A DNA stretch of 64,000 bases from Psychrobacter sp. NZS113 (GCF_015864825.1 NZ_JADYWL010000006.1:186001-250000); one strand, 5' to 3'; numbered from the stretch's first letter, positions 9,209 to 18,045 are shown. Numbers and translations: made by a program. The notes: generated by a model from the sequence alone, not told the origin.

Positions 9209-10573
9209 ATGTCATTCAATATTCGCCTTAGCTGTCTTTGGATTCACCGTTATACAGGGCTTGCCATGGCAGCCTTTTTAATTATCGCTGGTATTACTGG
9301 CACGTTATTAGCATTTCATGAAGAGTTGGACGATGTGTTCAATCATAAACTGGCTCAGGTTGATGTCCAAGACACGTCGCACCTTCCTATTGCAGTGCTG
9401 CATGATAGGGTTGTTAGTGCCTATCCAGAACATAATTTTTCTAGCATGCCGACCTCGATAGCGGCAGACAGGTCGGCAGTATTTTCGGTAGATAGAGCCC
9501 GAGGTAAGGCTGCCCAAAATCAACCAAAAGCACCGTTTCAAGAAGTGTATGTGAATCCCTATGACGGTAACATCATCGGCACCCGTGATAAAGATCAATG
9601 GGCATTGCACAATACCATGTGGAAAGTTTTCTGGTTGCACCGCGATTTATTGCTTGGTGATATCGGCAAATGGATATTAGGTATCGTGTCTGTCGTTTGG
9701 ACAGTTAACTGCTTTATCGGTTTTTATTTAACGTTTCCGAGAGCACTTAAAAAGAAAAACTTACAGAAAAAGTCCTCATCGAAAAAACGTGCGTCCTTTC
9801 TCAAGCGTTGGCTACCAGCGTGGAAAATTCGTACCAAGAGCAATCTGTTTAAACTGAATTATGACTTGCACCATGCCTTTGGGTTGTGGCTTTGGGGCAT
9901 GTTATTTGTCATTGCTTGGTCGAGTGTCGGTTTTAATTTACAGCAAGTCTATCGCCCTATCATGCAGGCAGTCGTGGGGCTCGAAGGCAGAGGCGAAAAA
10001 CAGGAAAAATCGAACAAACCACGTGAAAAAGTTGGGCAGACTGCTAATGCAGGCAGGGCTGCGAGGATTGATGCTACAAAGGGTAAGGCTTTGAATAACG
10101 AAGCTGGTAATGTCGATACTATTGATGTCAATGCTATGGATATTGTCAGCAAAGCCAATAGTATTGCTTATCTAAGTGAGCAGGCAGACATCGCTGCCAA
10201 AAATAAGGGCCTGACAGTACGTGAGTTATTGGGCATACGTTGGGTAGAGGATGAAGGTCAATGGCAACTGCGCTTTAAAACAGATAAAGATATCGGCAAA
10301 AAAGGCGGCGCTTCGTCTATTACTGTCAACGCAAGGACGGGTAGCGTTGAGCGCGTCAACTTTGGCTATCAAAACTCATCATTTGGTAGCAAAGCTGATC
10401 AATGGCTATCGACCTTACATATGGGGCATATTAGCCAAGGTATTGGCCATGTACTGTATCAAATATTTTTAGCATTGATAGGTTTGGCTGTGACTGTTTT
10501 ATCTATTACTGGCGTTTATCTGTGGTGGAAAGGTCGTCAACAGCGATTAAAGGCGTTGCAAAAGGGTAGGTGA
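9209..10573 (+). CDS. PepSY-associated transmembrane protein (PiuB-like)
   Basis: About 454 residues with four main membrane segments: one near the N-terminus (AMAAFLIIAGITGTLLAF), two central (WILGIVSVVWTVNCFIGFYL and LWGMLFVIAWSSVGF) and one near the C-terminus (FLALIGLAVTVLSITGVYLWW). Conserved histidines occur in HRYTG, LHRDLLLG, DLHHAFGLW and LHMGHI. Proteins of this PepSY_TM group are iron-regulated inner membrane proteins, and some are thought to reduce ferric siderophores in the periplasm. That is inferred here from position. An in-frame GTG at 9149 would add 20 residues. Neither start has a good ribosome site, so the ATG at 9209, which matches the usual family N-terminus, is a judgement. 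Confidence 0.82.
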   Translation: MSFNIRLSCLWIHRYTGLAMAAFLIIAGITGTLLAFHEELDDVFNHKLAQVDVQDTSHLPIAVLHDRVVSAYPEHNFSSMPTSIAADRSAVFSVDRARGKAAQNQPKAPFQEVYVNPYDGNIIGTRDKDQWALHNTMWKVFWLHRDLLLGDIGKWILGIVSVVWTVNCFIGFYLTFPRALKKKNLQKKSSSKKRASFLKRWLPAWKIRTKSNLFKLNYDLHHAFGLWLWGMLFVIAWSSVGFNLQQVYRPIMQAVVGLEGRGEKQEKSNKPREKVGQTANAGRAARIDATKGKALNNEAGNVDTIDVNAMDIVSKANSIAYLSEQADIAAKNKGLTVRELLGIRWVEDEGQWQLRFKTDKDIGKKGGASSITVNARTGSVERVNFGYQNSSFGSKADQWLSTLHMGHISQGIGHVLYQIFLALIGLAVTVLSITGVYLWWKGRQQRLKALQKGR

Positions 10574-10585
10574 TATTGCCAGATT

Positions 10586-10637
10586 CCTAAGGTAGGCTTT
10601 TAATTCAGTAACCTAAGGTAGGCTTTTAATTCAGTAA
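10586..10637. repeat. 26-bp perfect tandem direct repeat
   Basis: The unit beginning CCTAAGGTAGGC and ending TTCAGTAA occurs twice back to back (10586-10611 and 10612-10637). Each unit contains the left arm TTTAATTCAGTA of the hairpin that follows, so the left arm of the terminator is duplicated. Confidence 0.95.
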
Positions 10638-10658
10638 ATAGCTACGTACTGAATTAAA
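10625..10658. terminator. hairpin between convergent genes, probable terminator
   Basis: TTTAATTCAGTA (10625-10636) pairs perfectly with TACTGAATTAAA (10647-10658) over a 10-base loop. It separates the PepSY gene from the minus-strand genes. The upstream tandem copy offers an alternative left arm. The T run is weak, so efficiency is uncertain. Confidence 0.55.
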
Positions 10659-10673
10659 GGCATGTCCTAGTTA

Positions 10674-10997
10674 TCACTTGAATTGCAAAAATATTGTGTA
10701 TGCTATCAAGATAGTAAAAATAAAGGAAGAAAATCTCTCACCTAGCATCACCCATTTATGCCATGTATTATTTTCATCGTAGTTCTTTGTGTAATCTACT
10801 GAAGAGATATTTTGAGTAAAATCCATAGGAATAACCACCAATCTTAGAGCATATAAAGTGATTCCTAGCCAAAAAAAAGTATTTGCTATCTCTTTATTTA
10901 AAGCATTAAAAATGAACAAGCAAAAGCTAATCACTAAAATTAATATAGATAGATTTTTATAGTTTATCCATCGATTATTCAATAAAGCTTTATGCAT
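10674..10997 (-). CDS. small membrane protein of unknown function
   Basis: A 107-residue protein I do not recognise. Three hydrophobic segments can be seen: LSILILVISFCLFIF, TFFWLGITLYALRLVVIP and FIFTILIAYTIFLQF. A polar loop lies between the second and third. The ATG at 10997 has AGGAA six bases upstream, so translation is plausible; a TTG six bases further upstream is less likely. It is clearly more AT-rich than the flanking transport genes, which suggests a different origin. It ends the minus-strand siderophore ABC cluster (36 bases after the ATPase start region) and could be cotranscribed with it or be a chance neighbour. Confidence 0.65.
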   Translation of the reverse strand: MHKALLNNRWINYKNLSILILVISFCLFIFNALNKEIANTFFWLGITLYALRLVVIPMDFTQNISSVDYTKNYDENNTWHKWVMLGERFSSFIFTILIAYTIFLQFK

Positions 10998-11032
10998 CGA
11001 CAATTCCTTTTTTCGTTTGCAAAGTCCTGTAC

Positions 11033-11791
11033 TTAAACCGCATCAACAATCACTGGACGACCTTGATGGTTTAGCACGGTCACATCGACATTGTATAACT
11101 GTTTCATCGTTTCTTGTGTGATCACATCGACAGGCTGACCAACAGCCATCACTTGGCCTTCTTTCATCGTGACCACGGTATCAGCAAATTGTGCGGCTTG
11201 ATTGATATCATGTAAGACGATGACGACGGTCTTCTGCTGACTATGGCTCAGCTCACGTAGCTCACGCATGAGACGACCAGAATGATACATGTCTAAATTA
11301 TTTAGAGGCTCATCAAGCAATAGATAGGGCGTATCTTGGCAAACAATCATTGCAATCAGTACGCGCTGACGTTGACCACCGGACAATGTCGATAAGAAGC
11401 GGTCGGCCAATAGCTCTAGCTCAAATCGCTCAATAATTTCTAGCACTTTCTGCTGATCGTCAGTAGTCGGTTGTCCCTGATGATAGGGATAACGCCCAAA
11501 CATCAGCAGCTCATGTACACGCAGTCGCCCTTGGACGTGGTTTTCCTGCCCGAGCATCGCGACCGTCTTGGACAACGTCCGAGCATGGCAACTGACAATA
11601 TCATGCTCACCAAAACACACTTGCCCTGACTGTAGCGGTTGCAAGCGTGCCATAACGGAAAACAAGGTGGATTTACCAGCACCGTTTGGGCCTATCAACG
11701 CAATGACTTGTCCACTTGGTAAGGACAATGTAATGTCATGTAGAATCTGCTGTTTACCGATGTGGTATGAGATGTTGTCTAATTTAATCAT
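11033..11791 (-). CDS. siderophore ABC transporter, ATP-binding protein
   Basis: A 252-residue ABC ATPase of the FepC/FatE/YclP type. Walker A GPNGAGKST is at residues 34-42, the signature LSGGQ at 136-140, Walker B LLLDEP at 157-162, and the H-loop histidine in VIVLHDIN. It would power import of an iron chelate through the two FecCD permeases encoded just upstream. It is the last transport gene of a minus-strand operon (binding protein, permease, permease, ATPase), with a 40-base gap to the preceding permease. The start ATG at 11791 has AGAAGCTC upstream, a modest ribosome site. All motifs are intact. Confidence 0.95.
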   Translation of the reverse strand: MIKLDNISYHIGKQQILHDITLSLPSGQVIALIGPNGAGKSTLFSVMARLQPLQSGQVCFGEHDIVSCHARTLSKTVAMLGQENHVQGRLRVHELLMFGRYPYHQGQPTTDDQQKVLEIIERFELELLADRFLSTLSGGQRQRVLIAMIVCQDTPYLLLDEPLNNLDMYHSGRLMRELRELSHSQQKTVVIVLHDINQAAQFADTVVTMKEGQVMAVGQPVDVITQETMKQLYNVDVTVLNHQGRPVIVDAV

Positions 11792-11831
11792 AGAGCTTCT
11801 TGTCTTTATAGAGTGCTAATTTTTATTGGTA

Positions 11832-12944
11832 TTATCGACGGCGACGTTGTGTCGTAAATATTAATAATAAGAATACTAGGCCACCTGCCAGTTCAATCAC
11901 AACCGATAGTACGCCAGCCATGCCCAGTACTTGCTCAAAGATAGTCTGACCGAGTACCAAGCAAATCATGGCAACCAGACTGACCAATATCAGCCGCTCG
12001 CTGTGGTACATATGGCGGGCGATACGATTGGTCAATGCACATACCAATAAGCCAAAGAAAGTCACAGGGCCGACTAGAGCAGTGGCAGTGGCGACCAATA
12101 TAGCGATGACAGTCAGCAGGCCAAATGCGAGACGTTGATAATGGATACCAAGGTTGATGGCTTGTGACTTACCAAGCATCAATACATCGCACTGATAGCG
12201 CCAACGCCAGACAAATACAGCACTAATGAGGCAAATGAGTAGACTGATACCAAGCAGTTGCGGGTTGATCGTATTAAACTGCGCATAACTGCGAGATTGT
12301 ACGATGACAAAATCATCAGGATTAATTAGTCTGGCAATCAAGGTTGATAAGCTACGAAACAGCACGCCAAAGATAACACCGACCAGTATTAGCCGCGTCA
12401 AATCCTGACTGCTTTTTGAGAATAGCAACTTAAATAGTAATAATGACGCGCCAAACATCAAGACAATTTCAAGTGTGAATTTGGCAAGGGGGTCGATACT
12501 GGTAAAGCTAATCGCACCCAAAAAGAACACCAGTAGGCTTTGCAGTAAGATATATAGTGAATCAAAGCCCAACAAGGAAGGCGTGAGAATAGGGTTGTGC
12601 GTTAAGGTTTGAAACAGTAGTGTCGACACTCCGATAGCATAGCCGACCACCATTAATGCCAGCAGTTTTTTGCCACGTAATGGTAGGGCAAAGTCCCAAT
12701 GTCCGTTGACGTTGAGTGTCAAAAATAGCAGCATCGAGATGACCAAGATAGCGGTGGCAATCGACTTTGGATGATTGACGATCCATATCCAAAGTTGTGC
12801 CAGACGACTCTGCCAAGCTGTGGCAGTAGCACTGTTTTTCAAAGTGCTATCTTCCAAGGCACCGCTTTCTATCGAGCTGTATTTTGTTGTATTGGTTTTA
12901 GCCATGGTCGTTTTTTTAGAGCGAGGCGTAGACGGTGAAAACAT
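11832..12944 (-). CDS. siderophore ABC transporter permease, FecCD family (second subunit)
   Basis: About 370 residues. A polar N-terminal stretch of about 60 residues precedes roughly nine membrane helices. The FecCD-type core includes FQTLTHNPILTPSLLGFDSLY and GPVTFFGLLVCALTNRIARHM, the latter containing the loop that contacts the ATPase. The protein belongs to the YclO/VctG-like branch that pairs with the gene upstream to form a heterodimeric channel. The ATG at 12944 has AGGA seven bases upstream and is preferred over the in-frame TTG at 12965. The long Ser/Thr/Lys-rich cytoplasmic N-terminus is unusual for the family and may be disordered. Confidence 0.92.
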   Translation of the reverse strand: MFSPSTPRSKKTTMAKTNTTKYSSIESGALEDSTLKNSATATAWQSRLAQLWIWIVNHPKSIATAILVISMLLFLTLNVNGHWDFALPLRGKKLLALMVVGYAIGVSTLLFQTLTHNPILTPSLLGFDSLYILLQSLLVFFLGAISFTSIDPLAKFTLEIVLMFGASLLLFKLLFSKSSQDLTRLILVGVIFGVLFRSLSTLIARLINPDDFVIVQSRSYAQFNTINPQLLGISLLICLISAVFVWRWRYQCDVLMLGKSQAINLGIHYQRLAFGLLTVIAILVATATALVGPVTFFGLLVCALTNRIARHMYHSERLILVSLVAMICLVLGQTIFEQVLGMAGVLSVVIELAGGLVFLLLIFTTQRRRR

Positions 12945-12980
12945 GCGCGAATCCTGTAGTATCAAGCATAAATATCAAGC

Positions 12981-14096
12981 TTATCGATCAGCCGGCGCGC
13001 GCAATAGTAGCCATAAAAACAGCACCGTACCGACCACGCCAAATACCGTCGCGACGGGCACTTCAAATGGATAGCGGATAGAGCGACCAATGATATCGCA
13101 GAGCAGGACGGCGGATGCACCGAGCAATGCGACTGCTGGCAAGCTACGACGTAACTTATCTCCCATCAGTCGGCTGACAATATTGGGCACGACTAAGCCG
13201 ATAAAAGGAATCATCCCAACAGTGACCACGACGACAGCACTCATCATCGCAACCATGCCAACGCCAAGCCATGTGACTTGTCGTTTACTAATGCCTAAGT
13301 TCAGTGCGATATTATCGCCCAATCCTACGATGGTGAGCTTATCAGCGATGATATAAGCCAACACACACAGACCTCCGGTCAGCCAAAGCAACTCATATCG
13401 ACCGGCTAGTACACCAGAAAAATCACCAAACTGCCAAACGCTGAGCATCTGCAATGACTCAGTCTGATAAGCGATAAAGGTTGTCACTGCTTCGAGAATG
13501 CCGCCAAAGACAATACCAATCAGTGGAATCATCAAAAAATCTGTCGGTGGAATTCGATGAATAAGCAGCATAAACAGCATCATGCCAAATACTGCTGCGA
13601 CGGTCGCCACACCCATTTTTACAATGAGTGCGCTGGCTGGAAACAGCAGACTGACTACTAGCAGTCCGAGCGCTGCGCTCTGAGTGGCACCAACCATCGA
13701 AGGTTCAACAAAGCGGTTTTTTAGCACTACTTGGATAATCATCCCTGCAACTGCCATCGAGATACCAGTTAAGATAATCGCAATAGTGCGGGGGAGTCTG
13801 CTAACTAAAAATAGCGAGCTATCAGAGTTGGCGCTATGACTGATAAGGCTGTGTAGAAAACCGGACCACGAAAAATCTGCGACACCAATAGATAAGCTCA
13901 ATAACACCAAAAGCCCCATAATAATGAGGCTTCCCGTGTTGATTAACCATGGTGGCATGGCGGCACGGCGATGTTTAGTATTTAGACTGTTGCCAATACT
14001 TCTTTTCCAACTCGTTGATGCGGCTGGCGAAGAAGTACTGGTTTTAACGCTGGGCTGTGCACGATGTGAAAATAACGACATAACGGCTACTGGCAT
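12981..14096 (-). CDS. siderophore ABC transporter permease, FecCD family (first subunit)
   Basis: A 371-residue FecCD permease with a polar leader of about 50 residues, then multiple helices. Core motifs are AGMIIQVVLKNRFVEPSMVGATQSAALG and VGMIPFIGLVVPNIVSRLMGDKLRR, the latter being the ATPase-contact loop. It is the YclN/VctD-like partner of the next permease. The intergenic distance to it is only about 36 bases, consistent with one operon. Two ATG starts are possible (14096 and 14081) and neither has a strong ribosome site. The first is retained. As in its partner, the N-terminal extension is longer than usual for the family. Confidence 0.92.
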   Translation of the reverse strand: MPVAVMSLFSHRAQPSVKTSTSSPAASTSWKRSIGNSLNTKHRRAAMPPWLINTGSLIIMGLLVLLSLSIGVADFSWSGFLHSLISHSANSDSSLFLVSRLPRTIAIILTGISMAVAGMIIQVVLKNRFVEPSMVGATQSAALGLLVVSLLFPASALIVKMGVATVAAVFGMMLFMLLIHRIPPTDFLMIPLIGIVFGGILEAVTTFIAYQTESLQMLSVWQFGDFSGVLAGRYELLWLTGGLCVLAYIIADKLTIVGLGDNIALNLGISKRQVTWLGVGMVAMMSAVVVVTVGMIPFIGLVVPNIVSRLMGDKLRRSLPAVALLGASAVLLCDIIGRSIRYPFEVPVATVFGVVGTVLFLWLLLRAPADR

Positions 14097-14164
14097 ACAG
14101 ATGAGGTATAAAAACGGTCATTAAAAACGGCAATCAACCACAGTTAATGGGGCAATGATGGCTT

Positions 14165-15190
14165 TTACTTAGCGTTAGTAAAGGCATCTTTGATGGTCGT
14201 CAAATCTTGCATCCACTGATAATAGCCGCCAAATGCAAGGTAAGAATCTGGGCTTAGATACACCACTTGGTCTTTTTTCCAGGCAGTAGTTTGTGCCACT
14301 AATGGATTGTCTAATACCGCTTTTGCACCGACACTGTCTTCGCCGATAGCCGCACTACGATCAATCACAAATAACCAGTCTGGATTTGTCTTTTGCAGAT
14401 ACTCAAACGATATTGGCTGACCATGACGCCCTTCTTTGATTTGATCATCAGCGATGGGTATGTTTACGACGTTATGAATAAAGCCGTAGCGTGATTCAGC
14501 GCCATATGTCGACATTTTATTGCCATTGACCATGACCACTAGGCCAGTGCCGCTGTCTTTGGTGACGGCTTTGGTTTCTTCAATCAAACCATCAATGTCT
14601 TGTTGTAATTTAGCGGCTTGTTCACTTTTGCCAAGCAATGCGCCTAAATCGGCCAAGCGGCGTTTGCTTGACTCATAGATGTTGGCCGTATCGATAGACA
14701 TATCTAATGTTGGGGCAATGCCAGAGAGCTCGTCATATTTTTCAGCCATACGTGAGCCAACTAAGATAGCTTGCGGCTGCATCGCATTCAATGCCTCAAG
14801 ATCTGGCTCAAATACCGTACCCATGCTTGCAGGTTCTGGTTGGTTTTTAGACTTCAAATTATCTAGATGCATCCCACTAGGGGCGCCATCAATCGCAACA
14901 TCAAGCGCTGCCAAATCCTGCATCAATGTCATGTCATACACCACGATTGGCGATGGGTTTACCGCTAATTCGACATCTCCTTTTACGGTATCCACTGTGA
15001 TAGTGCTAGCAGCGCTGTTATCGGCCGTTTGATTTTCAGTCGTGGTATCTGTTGGCTCAGAGTCAGTTGATTCTGGTGAGCTACAGCCTGCCACACTGAT
15101 ACTAGCAATGAGTGCAGTCGTCATAGCAGTCAATAATGGGCGTCTAAAAAAGGCGCTAGGAGAGCGGTTAGACAATAAAGCGATAGACAT
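14165..15190 (-). CDS. siderophore-binding lipoprotein of the ABC transporter
   Basis: A 341-residue class III periplasmic binding protein (FatB/CeuE/YclQ-like). The N-terminus has a signal peptide ending in a lipobox, SVAGC, so the mature protein should start with a lipidated cysteine near residue 36. A Thr/Glu/Asp-rich linker follows, then the two-lobed domain with patterns such as VVYDMTLMQDLAALDV, EPDLEALNAMQPQAILVGSRMAEKY and NPDWLFVIDRSAAIGE. Members bind catecholate or mixed siderophores. It is first in the operon, 68 bases before the permeases, and diverges from tonB across a region with three Fur boxes, which suggests joint iron repression. Confidence 0.93.
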   Translation of the reverse strand: MSIALLSNRSPSAFFRRPLLTAMTTALIASISVAGCSSPESTDSEPTDTTTENQTADNSAASTITVDTVKGDVELAVNPSPIVVYDMTLMQDLAALDVAIDGAPSGMHLDNLKSKNQPEPASMGTVFEPDLEALNAMQPQAILVGSRMAEKYDELSGIAPTLDMSIDTANIYESSKRRLADLGALLGKSEQAAKLQQDIDGLIEETKAVTKDSGTGLVVMVNGNKMSTYGAESRYGFIHNVVNIPIADDQIKEGRHGQPISFEYLQKTNPDWLFVIDRSAAIGEDSVGAKAVLDNPLVAQTTAWKKDQVVYLSPDSYLAFGGYYQWMQDLTTIKDAFTNAK

Positions 15191-15454
15191 AGATAACTCG
15201 GTATATTAGCGGTTTGGGCAGATTATTAAAAATATGATTACCCATATAAAAATGAAATGAGTTTGTCTAATGTGATGTATATACCAGACAATGCTCGGCG
15301 GTATTTATTTAACTGTTATAGTTTTTATGAGGTGGTTGTGCACTTATAACTTAAAGTGTTTAATTATCTTACGGTGTAAAATAAAAGATAGCGTTCGATA
15401 AGTAATTTTTTATAAGTGCTATAAGCTGTTAAAGAACCGCAATGATAAGGCAAT

Positions 15455-15491
15455 TGAGATTCATTATCAATATAAATGATAATGATTTTTA
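15455..15491. promoter_or_regulatory. two adjacent Fur boxes
   Basis: TGAGATTCATTATCA (15455-15469) and TGATAATGATTTTTA (15477-15491) each match 13 of 15 positions of the Fur 7-1-7 consensus. They are spaced 22 bases apart, so Fur dimers could sit side by side. They lie in the divergent region between the binding-protein gene and tonB. Confidence 0.75.
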
Positions 15492-15556
15492 TTAACAAGG
15501 TAGATTTGGTTTGTTATAATTGTATTAATAAAAGAGCGATTATCTCAATTTATTAT

Positions 15557-15571
15557 TGATAATAATTATCG
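15557..15571. promoter_or_regulatory. Fur box proximal to tonB
   Basis: TGATAATAATTATCG matches 14 of 15 positions of the consensus TGATAATnATTATCA and contains the perfect palindrome GATAATAATTATC (15558-15570). It lies about 50 bases before the tonB start and is the best Fur site in the window. Confidence 0.85.
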
Positions 15572-15623
15572 TTTGCATTATTATCTACGCCATTCTATCT
15601 CAGTTAATTAATATTAGGGTGTT

Positions 15624-16517
15624 ATGAGTTCAACGAATTTAGACGCGCCATCACCTAAGTTGACGCTTGCGACTATTGCGGTAGTTGTGGGATTGCATGT
15701 GCTGACGGCAGTAGCATTAGCGGCGGTCAAAACGCCTGAGATGAAAGTAGAACCAGAAAAAGTGACGCCACCTATTGAAATAGAGCTGATTACGCCTCCA
15801 CCACCTCCACCACCTGTGGAGGTTGAAGAGATAAATCTGAAAGAAGATCCAGAGCCGGTTAGAGAAGTTAAGCCTAAACCAAAAGCGAAGCCAGTTGCTG
15901 CACCCAAGCCTAAAGTTGTTCAGAAAAAGCAGCCAGTAGAGAAGCCTAAACCTGCCAAATTGCCGCCGCCACCTGCCCCACAAAAAACTGCCCCTCAAAA
16001 GAGCCTTGATACGAAAGTGGCTGATGATCAGCGTAGACTTTTGGCAGCGCAAGCGGAACAAGCAAGAAGAGATGCATTATTAGCAGAACAACAGACAGCA
16101 CAAGCCAATGCGGCTGCAATAGCAGCACAGGTAAAAGCTGCTGCTGATGCCAAAAAAGCTCAAGAGATAGCTGATGCTAAAGCCGCTGCCGATGCACAGG
16201 CAAAAGCCGATGCGCGGGCAAAAGCGGATGCAGAAGCCGCAGCTGCCGCAAGCAATACGCCACAGTCTTTTAGTGGTAGCGATGCATCATGGATAGTAGC
16301 GCCAGATTTTACAGACATTTCTAGTAAGTCTCAGACCTTGACGATACGGTTTACTGTGACAAAACAAGGTGTGATTCAAGGTATCGATGTTAGTGGTAAG
16401 GATCGGGATGCAGTTCGGGAAGTTAAAAAGAGAATGCGTAATAGTAAAATAAAGCCTTTTATAAGAGGCGGGGTAGCGGTCGTGGGTAACGTTACTATGT
16501 CAGTTGTTGTCCAATAA
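15624..16517 (+). CDS. tonB: TonB energy transducer
   Basis: A 297-residue TonB. An N-terminal membrane anchor spans about residues 13-36 (with His25). A proline run PPPPPPP lies around 58-64, followed by Glu-Pro/Lys-Pro repeats to about residue 120. An Ala/Lys/Asp-rich helical stretch covers about 130-210. The C-terminal TonB domain (ASWIVAPDFT to NVTMSVVVQ) has the RFTVTKQGVI core. It transmits proton-motive energy from ExbBD to the receptors. The TolA-like helical segment makes the linker longer than in the classic E. coli protein. The ATG at 15624 has AGGGTG upstream. It heads a tonB-exbB-exbD series under Fur-box control. Confidence 0.93.
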   Translation: MSSTNLDAPSPKLTLATIAVVVGLHVLTAVALAAVKTPEMKVEPEKVTPPIEIELITPPPPPPPVEVEEINLKEDPEPVREVKPKPKAKPVAAPKPKVVQKKQPVEKPKPAKLPPPPAPQKTAPQKSLDTKVADDQRRLLAAQAEQARRDALLAEQQTAQANAAAIAAQVKAAADAKKAQEIADAKAAADAQAKADARAKADAEAAAAASNTPQSFSGSDASWIVAPDFTDISSKSQTLTIRFTVTKQGVIQGIDVSGKDRDAVREVKKRMRNSKIKPFIRGGVAVVGNVTMSVVVQ

Positions 16518-16629
16518 AGGTTTATATGAAGTCTACTACCTGATAGTTAATATTATTTATTTATAAAAGTAACCTCAGCAAAAGTAATTTTCTGACAAGC
16601 AGCTTCAAAATCTACAACTATTTTTTTTA

Positions 16630-16659
16630 ACAACTATCATGATTTTAATGGATAGTTGT
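16630..16659 (+). other. hairpin in the tonB-exbB gap
   Basis: ACAACTATC (16630-16638) pairs with GATAGTTGT (16651-16659). There is no T run after it. It could be a processing or attenuation structure between tonB and exbB, which are 209 bases apart. Confidence 0.4.
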
Positions 16660-16726
16660 ATAACACGATAAAACACGTCAACTACATCAATATCAAGCCA
16701 TAACACAAAAGACGAAGGAGTCTGAC

Positions 16727-17398
16727 ATGGACTTTATGCAATACTGGCAATATAGTGACATGGTGACCAAAACCTTGTTCTTTGTACTATTCGCTTTATC
16801 CCTTATCTCTTGGGTGACGGGTATCATTCGTGTACTACAAAGCCGCAAGTTGGCGGCGACGGTTGCCGATGATTTAACTCATCAAATCCAAGCCAAACAG
16901 ACTGGGTTGATAGAGCAGGATGCACCCACTCGTCGCTTGGTGATAGAGCAGGCGTTACTCAAGCATATTGGACGCTATCGCTTTTCTAGTGAGCGTGGCC
17001 TGCCTATTCTTGGTACGACGGCAGCGATTGCCCCATTTATTGGTTTATTTGGTACCGTATGGGGCATTTTTCATGCGCTGCATAATATTGGTACGAGCGG
17101 ACAAGCAGGCTTGGGTCAAGTAGCAGGGCCAGTCGGTGAGGCACTTATCATGACAGGCCTAGGTATCGCTGTGGCTATTCCAGCGGTGGTTTTTTATAAC
17201 CTCGCTGTACGTATCAATCGCCGTGTGATGTATCAGGCAAATGATAGAGCGCATGACTTGCTGGCGGATTCTGCAAATATAAAAGCAGTAGCGAACACGC
17301 AGCCTACCGAGCAAGTAACTTCAGTGAAAAGCTCAGCTGACACGCAAGCGAGCAATACTAATAAACAGTATCGTAATGTGTCTACTTCACAGTTATAG
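16727..17398 (+). CDS. exbB: ExbB, proton channel subunit of the TonB system
   Basis: A 223-residue MotA/TolQ/ExbB protein with three membrane segments (near residues 14-33, 96-130 and 140-165). The conserved core GLPILGTTAAIAPFIGLFGTVWGIFHAL is followed by GPVGEALIMTGLGIAVAIPAVVFYN. ExbB forms the pentameric proton channel with ExbD in the inner membrane. An AAGGAG seven bases before the ATG is one of the best ribosome sites in the region. The last 40 residues form a Ser/Thr/Asn-rich tail of no evident function. A pairing with ExbD downstream is clear. Confidence 0.94.
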   Translation: MDFMQYWQYSDMVTKTLFFVLFALSLISWVTGIIRVLQSRKLAATVADDLTHQIQAKQTGLIEQDAPTRRLVIEQALLKHIGRYRFSSERGLPILGTTAAIAPFIGLFGTVWGIFHALHNIGTSGQAGLGQVAGPVGEALIMTGLGIAVAIPAVVFYNLAVRINRRVMYQANDRAHDLLADSANIKAVANTQPTEQVTSVKSSADTQASNTNKQYRNVSTSQL

Positions 17399-17532
17399 AC
17401 GGCATCGTGAGATAGCGACGGTTACCTTTAGTGGGTAACAGCGATTTCTATCGTTGTATAAGTAACGATGCAACAAACAGTGAAGACAAGTACTGACTAA
17501 GCACACATAGCAAGCATATATTGAGAGTAATT

Positions 17533-17934
17533 ATGGCATTTCAGTTAGGTGATGATGACGTCCAAGGCATGAATGAGATGAACCTCATTCCGCTTATCGA
17601 TGTCATGCTGGTTTTGATGATTATCTTTTTGTTGACTGCGACCGTTCTTAATCCGACTGTTCCGCTTAACCTGCCGGAGACGAGTGCACAAGTCAATGAG
17701 CCGCCACCAGAAACGATTCAGATCAGTATTGATCAGGATGCGGGCGTGTTTTGGGACAGTGATCCGATCACGATAGAGGAGCTAGATAAGCGTCTACAGC
17801 AGGAAAGCGCGCAAGGCAAAAATCCTTCTATTCAGCTGCGTGCAGATAAAGAAAGCAAGTATGACACGGTCGCACAAGTACTGGCATCTGCTAGCGAAGC
17901 AGGGCTGACCAAGATAGCTTTTGTCAATGAGTAA
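17533..17934 (+). CDS. exbD: ExbD, TonB-system accessory subunit
   Basis: A 133-residue ExbD/TolR protein. The single membrane helix NLIPLIDVMLVLMIIFLLTATV carries the essential aspartate at about residue 23. The periplasmic domain has the pattern IQLRADKESKYDTVAQVLASASEAGLTKIAFV. The start is set at the ATG at 17533, which has GAGAG five bases upstream, rather than the in-frame TTG at 17521. The gap to exbB is about 134 bases and contains a short GGTTACC/GGTAAC hairpin, so the two may be cotranscribed or separately initiated. A strong terminator follows. Confidence 0.94.
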   Translation: MAFQLGDDDVQGMNEMNLIPLIDVMLVLMIIFLLTATVLNPTVPLNLPETSAQVNEPPPETIQISIDQDAGVFWDSDPITIEELDKRLQQESAQGKNPSIQLRADKESKYDTVAQVLASASEAGLTKIAFVNE

Positions 17935-18045
17935 GGTGGGGTGAGATTGTCATATGATGATTGCTAGATAGCCAACCATCAGATAGGTACATAGCAAGAT
18001 AGGTAGCTAGTATAATAATAAAATAAAAATAATAAACTTTTCTCC

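Noticed and set aside
15614-15907. Minus-strand frame with Gly/Ser-rich product opposite tonB
   Set aside because: It is the antisense of the Pro/Glu/Lys-rich part of tonB, which produces low-complexity frames by chance.
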